A DNA stretch of 5,726 bases, from assembly GCA_947458895.1 (NCBI GenBank), contig CANHBY010000118.1, positions 1-5,726 on the forward strand. The letters run 5' to 3'. The DNA comes from Burkholderiales bacterium (GTDB lineage: Bacteria; Pseudomonadota; Gammaproteobacteria; Burkholderiales; Burkholderiaceae_C). Positions 1 to 4,574 of the stretch are shown one piece after another (position 1 is the stretch's first letter; each line of letters starts with the position of its first letter). The position numbers were made by a program, and so were the translations under genes. The notes beneath the pieces are model-generated. The model worked only from the letters and a program-made list of their open reading frames with translations. It ran no database searches and had not been told where the DNA came from.

Positions 1-243
1 CTCACGCCCGGCGTATTCCACGAAATTTCCCACCAGCAGCGCGGCGTAGGCGGTGAGATTCAACTGACCGACGGCATCGCCGGCCTGCTGCGCCGGGAAA
101 AAGTGTTCGCCTACCAATACGAGGGCAGACGCTACGACTGCGGCAGCAAAGACGGCTTCCTGCAGGCCAACGTCGAGCTGGCTCTCAGCCACCCCCAATT
201 GGGCCCAGGCTTTCGCGACTACCTGAAGGCGTTGCAGTTCTGA
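1..243 (+). CDS. galU: UTP--glucose-1-phosphate uridylyltransferase GalU, C-terminal 80 residues (5' truncated by the window edge)
   Basis: The frame starting at base 1 is open for 80 codons to a TGA stop at 241-243; the start lies left of the window. GalU makes UDP-glucose from UTP and glucose-1-phosphate in the cytoplasm, feeding envelope polysaccharide and UDP-sugar synthesis. The visible part matches the family's C-terminal third. GGEIQLTDGIAGLL is the conserved 'EIQLTDAI' segment. RRYDCGSKDGFLQANVELAL is the 'DCGxKxGyxxAnvE' segment that helps form the nucleotidyltransferase sugar-binding side. The short tail ending in YLKALQF is normal for the family. A GalF-like paralogue cannot be excluded from the C-terminus alone, but the conserved segments favour GalU. 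It converges on the tusA-like gene with a 27-bp gap, and no clear terminator is visible there. Confidence 0.93.
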   Translation, partial: LTPGVFHEISHQQRGVGGEIQLTDGIAGLLRREKVFAYQYEGRRYDCGSKDGFLQANVELALSHPQLGPGFRDYLKALQF

Positions 244-270
244 GGAGTGCCAGATGGCAACGGGGTCGCC

Positions 271-498
271 CTAACGCCGGCGCAACACATGCACAAAGGC
301 ATCGCCATCGGTGCTTTGGTTCAGCAGCTCATTGCCAGTTTGGCGTGCGAAGGCTTCAAAGTCGCGGTTGGAGCTAGGGTCTGTGGAGAGCACTCTCAGC
401 AATTGCCCGCTGCTCATGTCTGCCAGGGCTTTTTTTGCCTTGAGGATGGGCAGGGGGCAGTTCAAGCCACGAGTGTCGATTTCTTTGTCAACTTGCAT
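271..498 (-). CDS. tusA: TusA-family (SirA-like) sulfur-carrier protein, 75 aa
   Basis: This small cytoplasmic protein has the TusA hallmark near its N-terminus: D-T-R-G-L-N-C14-P-L-P17 followed by a basic helix, ILKAKKAL. In this family the Cys of the CPxP motif carries a persulfide and passes sulfur to partner proteins, for example in tRNA thiolation, molybdenum-cofactor synthesis or sulfur oxidation. Length (75 aa) and the beta-alpha-beta-alpha pattern fit a complete single-domain member. The start is well supported by an AAGGAG Shine-Dalgarno nine bases upstream. The gene lies 24 bp after the cysM stop on the same strand, so co-transcription with cysM is likely. The stop is TAG. Several TusA paralogues can exist in one genome, so the exact role (true TusA, YedF-like or other) is not settled. 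The symbol denotes the family, not proven orthology. Confidence 0.88.
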   Translation of the reverse strand: MQVDKEIDTRGLNCPLPILKAKKALADMSSGQLLRVLSTDPSSNRDFEAFARQTGNELLNQSTDGDAFVHVLRRR

Positions 499-507
499 AG
501 AGGTTAG

Positions 508-513
508 CTCCTT
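508..513 (-). promoter_or_regulatory. Strong Shine-Dalgarno site for the tusA-like gene
   Basis: On the minus strand AAGGAG sits nine bases before the ATG at 498-496, in the short cysM-tusA gap. It is the only textbook ribosome-binding site in the window and fixes the start of the TusA-like protein. Confidence 0.8.
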
Positions 514-522
514 CAGGGGGAC

Positions 523-1440
523 TCAGGCAGGAAAAACGCCAGTCGAAAGATAACGGTCGCCGCGGTCGCAGACAACAAAAACAATGGTTGCATCACTCAC
601 CTGTTGCGCGATTTGCAGGGCGGCCCAGCAGGCGCCTGCTGCGGAAACGCCACAGAAGATACCTTCTTCGCGCGCCATGCGGCGACAAAGTTCTTCGGCC
701 TTCGCCTGGTTCACCCAAATCAGTTCGTCAACGTATTGCGGATCAAAAATCTTGGGCAGGTAGGCCTGCGGCCACTTGCGGATCCCTGGGATGCGCGAGC
801 CTTCTTCGGGTTGGGCGCCCACAATGCGCACCTCGGCATTGCGAGACTTCAAATACTTTGACGTGCCGGTGATGGTTCCGGTGGTACCCATGGCACTCAC
901 AAAATGCGTGACTCGGCCTGCGGTGTCGGCCCAGATCTCGGGGCCGGTGGTGTCGAAGTGCACTTGGGGGTTGTCGGCATTCGCGAATTGATCTAAGACC
1001 TTGCCCCCACCCTCTCGCTGCATTTTCTCGGCCAGGTCACGAGCGTATTCCATACCGCCTGATCGGGGTGTCAGGATCAGCTCGGCACCAAAGGCCTTCA
1101 TGGTTTGGGCACGTTCGATCGACAGGTCTTCGGGCATCACCAGCACCATGCGGTAGCCCCGAATGGCGGCGGCCATGGCCAGGGCAATGCCGGTGTTGCC
1201 TGAGGTGGCCTCGATCAAGGTGTCGCCAGGTTTGATTTCGCCGCGCTCTTCGGCCCGCTTGATCATATTCAGGGCTGGCCGGTCCTTCACGGAGCCGGCA
1301 GGGTTGTTGCCCTCCAGCTTGCCGAGGATGACATTGTTGCGCTGAGTGTTCTCGGCGCCCGGGATGCGCTGGAGCCGAACCAGGGGCGTTCGGCCAATCG
1401 TATCTTCCAGTGTGGGGTAGGCGAAATGACTTTTGGACAT
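523..1440 (-). CDS. cysM: Cysteine synthase B (O-acetylserine sulfhydrylase, CysM type), 305 aa
   Basis: This cytoplasmic PLP enzyme makes L-cysteine from O-acetylserine and sulfide. CysM-type enzymes can also use thiosulfate to give S-sulfocysteine. The protein is full length (E. coli CysM is about 303 aa). Visible motifs in order: PAGSVKDRPA with the PLP-binding Lys52, the substrate loop TSGNTG at 79-84, QFANADNP at 151-158, TTGPEIW at 164-170, the phosphate-binding glycine loop GTTGT at 185-189, GVSAAGA at 264-270 and CDRGDRYLSTGVF at 291-303. The QF-x-N-x-DNP segment and the GDRYLST-type end resemble CysM rather than CysK. Start: ATG at 1440-1438 precedes the conserved YPTLEDTIGRTPL region by six residues. 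GAGG lies only one base upstream of it, too close to be a good ribosome-binding site. The gene leads the likely cysM-tusA operon and is divergent from tRNA-Leu. Confidence 0.95.
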   Translation of the reverse strand: MSKSHFAYPTLEDTIGRTPLVRLQRIPGAENTQRNNVILGKLEGNNPAGSVKDRPALNMIKRAEERGEIKPGDTLIEATSGNTGIALAMAAAIRGYRMVLVMPEDLSIERAQTMKAFGAELILTPRSGGMEYARDLAEKMQREGGGKVLDQFANADNPQVHFDTTGPEIWADTAGRVTHFVSAMGTTGTITGTSKYLKSRNAEVRIVGAQPEEGSRIPGIRKWPQAYLPKIFDPQYVDELIWVNQAKAEELCRRMAREEGIFCGVSAAGACWAALQIAQQVSDATIVFVVCDRGDRYLSTGVFPA

Positions 1441-1445
1441 GCCTC

Positions 1446-1451
1446 ATTGTC
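1446..1451 (-). promoter_or_regulatory. Candidate -10 element for cysM (GACAAT)
   Basis: On the minus strand GACAAT ends five bases before the cysM ATG. If it is used, transcription would start at or next to the A of ATG, giving a leaderless mRNA. No convincing -35 box is present 16-18 bp upstream. The call rests on one hexamer and its position. It overlaps the -35 region of the opposite-strand tRNA promoter. Confidence 0.3.
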
Positions 1452-1473
1452 GCCTCAAAAGTCGTGCCATAAT
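1447..1473 (+). promoter_or_regulatory. Candidate promoter of tRNA-Leu (extended -10)
   Basis: TGCCATAAT at 1465-1473 is an extended -10 (TGn plus CATAAT, five of six consensus bases). TTGTCG at 1447-1452 is a partial -35 with a short 15-bp spacer, a defect that an extended -10 commonly compensates. Predicted initiation near 1480 gives a leader of roughly 37 bases before the mature tRNA 5' end, to be removed by RNase P. The promoter sits within 40 bp of the divergent cysM start. Confidence 0.55.
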
Positions 1474-1484
1474 CATCGGCTTGA

Positions 1485-1501
1485 ACAGCGCCCGACGCTG
1501 T
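1485..1501 (+). other. Short perfect inverted repeat in the pre-tRNA leader
   Basis: ACAGCG at 1485-1490 and CGCTGT at 1496-1501 form a 6-bp stem with a 5-base loop. It lies between the predicted tRNA transcription start and the mature 5' end, and upstream of the cysM start on the other strand. It could be a leader hairpin, a regulator half-site pair, or chance. There is no T-run, so it is not a terminator. Confidence 0.25.
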
Positions 1502-1516
1502 CTCACTTGCCCTTCA

Positions 1517-1603
1517 GCCGGAGTGGCGAAATTGGTAGACGCAGGGGACTCAAAATCCCCCGGTAGAAATACTGTGCCGGTTCGAGTCCGGCCTCCGGCA
1601 CCA
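1517..1603 (+). tRNA. tRNA-Leu, anticodon CAA (reads UUG)
   Basis: A full class II tRNA cloverleaf of 87 nt with encoded CCA can be folded by eye. The acceptor stem GCCGGAG (1517-1523) pairs with CTCCGGC (1593-1599), followed by A and CCA (1601-1603). The D stem is GCG/CGC (1526-1528 with 1540-1542), with the GG pair of the D loop at 1534-1535. The anticodon stem GGGGA/TCCCC (1544-1548 with 1556-1560) encloses loop CTCAAAA, with anticodon CAA at 1551-1553. The long variable arm expected of tRNA-Leu is present: CGGTA/TACTG around a GAAA tetraloop (1561-1574, one G-U pair). The T arm GCCGG-TTCGAGT-CCGGC spans 1576-1592. The long variable arm and the CAA anticodon together fix leucine identity. 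Confidence 0.97.
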
Positions 1604-1642
1604 CCCCCCCACTTTTTTTGTTTGATTCCCTGCAGGCGTCTG

Positions 1643-1677
1643 AGCCCATTGATTTTGGTGCTGCTCATGGGCTTTTT
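1643..1677 (+). terminator. Likely rho-independent terminator after tRNA-Leu
   Basis: AGCCCAT (1643-1649) pairs perfectly with ATGGGCT (1667-1673) around a 17-base loop, and the stem runs into TTTTT (1673-1677). The reverse strand has no T-run after the stem, so it acts, if at all, on the tRNA transcript. The loop is longer than ideal. A T7 tract at 1613-1619, just after the tRNA CCA, may also help end transcription. Confidence 0.5.
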
Positions 1678-1751
1678 ATGGCTTGGGATCCATTGCGCTC
1701 AGGCTATTGTCAACGCCTGGGGTTGAGTCGCGTGCGCTCCAGATGGCGGTC

Positions 1752-1757
1752 TACAAT
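1752..1757 (+). promoter_or_regulatory. Candidate -10 element for the rhomboid gene (TACAAT)
   Basis: TACAAT matches five of six -10 consensus bases and sits about 70 bp before the rhomboid ATG, past the tRNA terminator. The -35 is poor: nothing close to TTGACA lies 16-18 bp upstream, and TTGAGT at 1723-1728 is too far (23 bp). The predicted start is near 1764, giving a leader of about 60 bases. Confidence 0.35.
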
Positions 1758-1826
1758 CCAGAAGTCTTTGCTTGTTGACGCCTGATCTTCAACCCCTCGT
1801 TTCTTGGCGACCAGACGCCCCTGAAC

Positions 1827-2420
1827 ATGCCTCCAATGCCCCCCATCACCCAGGCAATTCTTCTGCTCAACACGGCATTCTTTTGTCTGGACTTGGCGCT
1901 TCGGGGTTGGGTAACTCAAACGTTCGCGCTCTACCCCCTGCAAACCGCCTTCATGCCTTGGCAGTTGGCAACCTACGCCTTTTTGCATCACGACTTTTTG
2001 CACCTGTTTTTCAACATGTTGGGCGTGTGGATGTTCGGGTCTGAGCTCGAGCGTCTGTGGGGTGGAAAGCGCTACTTGCAGCTGTTTGTGGCCAGCATTC
2101 TTTCGGCGGGCTTGTCGCAGATGCTCGTCGTTTGGCTCTTGGGTTCTAACGGCCTGACTGTGGGGGCATCGGGTGGTTTGATGGGCCTGCTCTTGGCCAA
2201 TGCGATCATGTTCCCCAATCGCGTCGTTCAGCTTTTGATTCCGCCGGTTCAGCTCAAGATGAAATTTTTCGTGGCGATTTTTGCCGGGATTGATTTGTTT
2301 CTGGGCATGGCAGGCGCCACCACCGGCGTGGCTCACTTTGCCCACCTGGGTGGCATGCTCGGTGCATTCTTGATGATTCGTTACTGGCGTGGCCAGATGC
2401 CTTTTGGCCGCCGTCGTTGA
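1827..2420 (+). CDS. Rhomboid-family intramembrane serine protease, 197 aa
   Basis: This integral inner-membrane protease belongs to a family that cleaves substrate transmembrane helices within the bilayer. The Ser-His dyad is intact: GASGG with Ser115 and AHLGG with His173. The oxyanion-hole pair corresponding to GlpG His150/Asn154 is seen as HLFFN (His59, Asn63). The ELERLWGGKRY segment after helix 2 is also typical. Six hydrophobic segments can be read at about 9-27, 55-71, 84-105, 112-130, 147-163 and 168-186, so this is the minimal six-helix bacterial core. No cytosolic N-terminal domain like that of GlpG is present. The C-terminus ends in basic residues (GRRR). Start: ATG at 1827 is the first in frame after a TGA at 1776; ATG at 1836 is nearly equivalent. 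Neither has a Shine-Dalgarno. Natural substrates are unknown. Confidence 0.92.
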   Translation: MPPMPPITQAILLLNTAFFCLDLALRGWVTQTFALYPLQTAFMPWQLATYAFLHHDFLHLFFNMLGVWMFGSELERLWGGKRYLQLFVASILSAGLSQMLVVWLLGSNGLTVGASGGLMGLLLANAIMFPNRVVQLLIPPVQLKMKFFVAIFAGIDLFLGMAGATTGVAHFAHLGGMLGAFLMIRYWRGQMPFGRRR

Positions 2421-2422
2421 AA

Positions 2423-3343
2423 TCAGGGGCCTTGCTCATCATTCATGGAGAGGCTGCTGGCCAGCGTTGGATAACGCAAGCGAAGGCCCAGTTCGTGCTT
2501 CAGGCGGTGGTTGAGCAGCCTTCGTGATTCATTCAAGAAGCTCAGGGCCATGGCAGACATCTGGCTTTGTGCCTGCGCCCTGGAAATGCGCGCAGGTGGG
2601 GGAAGTCCATAAAGCTGGGCGGCCCACTCGAAGTAGTCTCCCATTTTCATGTCGGAGTCATCACACACATGGGTGATGCGCTGCGGTTGGCCTCTGAACA
2701 GGGCCATTACACAGGCCCGCGCCAAATCATCGGCATGGATGTGGTTGGTATACACATCGTCATCTTTCGTAAGCACGACGCTGCGGCGTAGCAGGCGTGC
2801 TCTGGGGCTGCCCTCGCGGTCTTCGGCGTAGATGCCGGGTATGCGCAGAATATGAGCGCGGAGCCTGTTTTTTCGCACCGCTTGACGCCATTGGTTCTCT
2901 GCATCAACCCGGCGTTTGGCGCGCTCGGTGTGAGGCGCCACAGCTCGGGTTTCATCGAACAATGCGCCTTGGCAGTCACCATAGACGCCTGTGGTGCTGC
3001 CATACACGCAAAGGGGGGTATCGATTGAGCGTGCAAGCGCCTGGATGAGATGGCGTGTGCGTGGATCAGTATGACCCTGAGAGGGCGGTGGTGCCAGGTG
3101 TAAAACCCTGGAGCCCAGGGCGCTCAGGCGGTAAAGCGATTCAGGCCTGTCCAAATCACCCAGCACAGGCAGGATGCCAGCGGCGCGAAGCTCACACAAG
3201 CGTGCAGGTGAAGAGGTGAGAGCGCGAACCCGAAAGCGATGGCTGAGCAAACTTGCCACGCGCATGCCTACATCGCCGCAGCCGACGATCAACAGGGTGG
3301 GACGCTTGAAGGCTCTGGGTTTGGCGAATGGGGGGTGGAGCAT
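2423..3343 (-). CDS. YeeZ-like atypical SDR / NAD(P)-binding epimerase-type protein, 306 aa
   Basis: The N-terminus carries a Rossmann dinucleotide-binding motif, TLLIVGCGDVG (glycines 21-26), then a basic strand end (RVRALT) that may suit NADP. Further family landmarks are YGSTTGVYGDCQG (114-126), DETRAV (130-135), LRIPGIY (166-172), NHIHADDLARA (200-210) and a C-terminal NESRRLLNHRLKHELG block (271-286). The catalytic YxxxK of extended SDR enzymes is altered: the position reads T139-E-R-A-K143, with Lys kept and Tyr replaced. E. coli YeeZ, as I recall it, also lacks the Tyr at this point. The reaction and substrate are unknown, so I give no symbol. Start: ATG at 3343-3341 has no Shine-Dalgarno but follows a -10-like TATTGT by six bases. 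The gene is divergent from the reductase and converges on the rhomboid gene with 2 bp between stops. Confidence 0.87.
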   Translation of the reverse strand: MLHPPFAKPRAFKRPTLLIVGCGDVGMRVASLLSHRFRVRALTSSPARLCELRAAGILPVLGDLDRPESLYRLSALGSRVLHLAPPPSQGHTDPRTRHLIQALARSIDTPLCVYGSTTGVYGDCQGALFDETRAVAPHTERAKRRVDAENQWRQAVRKNRLRAHILRIPGIYAEDREGSPRARLLRRSVVLTKDDDVYTNHIHADDLARACVMALFRGQPQRITHVCDDSDMKMGDYFEWAAQLYGLPPPARISRAQAQSQMSAMALSFLNESRRLLNHRLKHELGLRLRYPTLASSLSMNDEQGP

Positions 3344-3349
3344 GAGGGC

Positions 3350-3355
3350 ACAATA
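3350..3355 (-). promoter_or_regulatory. Candidate -10 element for the YeeZ-like gene (TATTGT)
   Basis: On the minus strand TATTGT (four of six consensus bases) ends six bases before the ATG. Initiation at the usual distance would therefore fall on the A of the start codon, consistent with a leaderless mRNA and with the missing Shine-Dalgarno. The -35 position is weak (CCAGAC at 17-bp spacing). Confidence 0.35.
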
Positions 3356-3398
3356 GAGGCTGTAAGTCGGTGGTCTGGGCCGCCTATCTCAATACGAC

Positions 3399-3426
3399 TT
3401 GTCAGAGGCTGGCCTTGTTTCATAGT
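3399..3426 (+). promoter_or_regulatory. Candidate promoter for the ferredoxin-reductase gene
   Basis: TTGTCA (3399-3404, five of six -35 bases) and CATAGT (3421-3426, four of six -10 bases) are separated by 16 bp. Initiation near 3433 would leave a leader of about 90 bases before the ATG at 3525. It is the best -35/-10 pair on the plus strand of the 3344-3524 divergent intergenic region. I see no clear operator repeats in the rest of that region. Confidence 0.4.
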
Positions 3427-3524
3427 TTAGAGGCGTGGCACATTCTTAGGCACCTTGGGTGTGAACTGCAGAATGTGGTTGTCTGGGTTCCCGGATTTTC
3501 GCTCCTCATCACTTGTCATTCGCT

Positions 3525-4574
3525 ATGTCTTTCACAGTCACGGTTCAGCCCAGTGGGCACAGTTTTTCGGTGGAGCGCGATGAGCCCATTTTGATGGCCG
3601 CCATTCGCCAAGGCGTCGGCTTGCCCTATGGCTGCAAAGATGGTGCCTGTGGCTCTTGCAAGAGCCGTTTGAAGCAGGGCCGGGTGATTCATGGAGCCCA
3701 CCAAGCCAAGGCATTGAGCACAGCTGAAGAAGATGCCGGGTGGGTACTGACTTGCCGCGCCGCGCCTCAAACCGATGTGGTCCTCGAGGCCAGGGGTGTG
3801 GTGGACGCCGGGGACATTCCCGTGCGCAAAATGCCAGCCCGCGTTCACAGCATGAGCCGCCCAGCACCCGACGTCATGCTGCTTCGTTTGCAGCTGCCGA
3901 CCAACGAGCAGTGGCGCTACCGTGCGGGGCAGTACCTGGAGTTCATTTTGCCCGGCGGCCAGCGCCGTAGCTACTCGATGGCCAATGCCCCCCACCGTCA
4001 GTTAGAGGTCTTGGGCACAGGGCACCCGGGCATCGAGCTGCACCTTCGGCACATGCCGGGAGGCTTGTTCACCGACCAGGTTTTTTCATCGCTCAAGGAG
4101 CGCGAAATTCTGCGTGTCGAGGGGCCTTTTGGGAGTTTCTTTTGGCGAGAGAACAGCCCCAAGCCGTTGATATTGCTGGCCTCAGGCACAGGCTTTGCGC
4201 CGATCAAAGCCATCATTGAACAGATGCGCTCGAAACGCTTTGAGCAACCCGTGGTTCTGTACTGGGGCTGTCGCAGCCGCGTTGATCTGTACATGCACAG
4301 CTGGGCGCGAGAGGTGGCCTCTGAGTGGCCCATGCTGCGCTATGAGCCGGTCTTGTCAGAGCCACTGGAATCAGACGCTTGGCACGGCAGGGTGGGGTGG
4401 GTGCACCACGCCGTGATGCAAGACTGGCCTGACTTGTCGATGCATCAGGTCTATGCCTGCGGCGCGCCCGTCATGGTGGCCGCAGCTCAGGCCGATTTGA
4501 CACGCCTGTGCGGCTTGCCCCTAGAGGAGTTCTACGCCGATGCGTTCACATCGGCTGCTGATCAGTCTGCTTGA
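3525..4574 (+). CDS. [2Fe-2S]/FAD/NAD(P)H oxidoreductase, 'CDP-6-deoxy-3,4-glucoseen reductase-like', 349 aa
   Basis: This is a soluble single-chain electron-transfer reductase with three modules. First is a plant-type ferredoxin domain (about 1-90): [12 protein letters not shown] gives Cys37, Cys42 and Cys45, and LTCRA gives Cys77. Second is an FAD domain (about 100-205) with [10 protein letters not shown] (147-156) as the RxYS flavin motif and GLFTDQVF downstream. Third is an NAD(P) domain (about 212-349) with [11 protein letters not shown] (219-229), YWGCRSR and CGAPVM. The terminal FYADAF is typical of this subgroup. It would pass electrons from NAD(P)H through FAD and the cluster to a partner oxygenase or dehydratase. 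Databases often name such proteins after the deoxysugar enzyme AscD, but no deoxysugar gene is visible here. Start: I chose ATG at 3525 ([11 protein letters not shown]); an in-frame TTG at 3513 would add four residues. Neither has a Shine-Dalgarno. The last 13 bases overlap the convergent pseudouridine synthase gene. Confidence 0.9.
   Translation: MSFTVTVQPSGHSFSVERDEPILMAAIRQGVGLPYGCKDGACGSCKSRLKQGRVIHGAHQAKALSTAEEDAGWVLTCRAAPQTDVVLEARGVVDAGDIPVRKMPARVHSMSRPAPDVMLLRLQLPTNEQWRYRAGQYLEFILPGGQRRSYSMANAPHRQLEVLGTGHPGIELHLRHMPGGLFTDQVFSSLKEREILRVEGPFGSFFWRENSPKPLILLASGTGFAPIKAIIEQMRSKRFEQPVVLYWGCRSRVDLYMHSWAREVASEWPMLRYEPVLSEPLESDAWHGRVGWVHHAVMQDWPDLSMHQVYACGAPVMVAAAQADLTRLCGLPLEEFYADAFTSAADQSA

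Noticed and set aside
244..270. A small inverted repeat (TGCC-AGAT-GGCA) between galU and the tusA-like gene as a bidirectional terminator
   Set aside because: The stem is only four base pairs and no T-run follows on either strand.
247..507. Plus-strand open frames of 86 and 80 aa opposite the tusA-like gene
   Set aside because: The minus strand has the CPxP motif and a strong Shine-Dalgarno. The plus-strand frames have no family resemblance.
1037..1447. A 136-aa minus-strand frame overlapping the start of cysM in another phase
   Set aside because: It reads as Arg/His/Pro-rich out-of-frame cysM sequence, while the cysM frame holds all catalytic motifs.
1517..1603. tRNA-Leu as an attachment site for an integrated element
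   Set aside because: No integrase, no repeat of the tRNA 3' end and no compositional change are visible on either side within the window.
1433..1726. A 97-aa plus-strand open frame across the tRNA, containing GVAKLVDAGDSKSPG
   Set aside because: This peptide is the direct translation of a tRNA-Leu gene and is a well-known false protein call. The tRNA explains the sequence fully.
1710..2345. A 211-aa minus-strand open frame opposite the rhomboid gene
   Set aside because: It is rich in His, Gln and Arg with no recognisable domain, and lies entirely antisense to a gene with intact catalytic motifs. It is a codon-bias shadow.
3080..3130. Inverted repeats (around CCAGG and CCCTGG) that could look like a terminator
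   Set aside because: They lie inside the YeeZ-like coding region and lack a following T-run; GC-rich coding sequence produces such pairs by chance.
3516..3995. A 159-aa minus-strand open frame opposite the ferredoxin and FAD domains of the reductase
   Set aside because: Composition is unlike a folded protein and the plus strand carries every expected cofactor motif, so this is a shadow.
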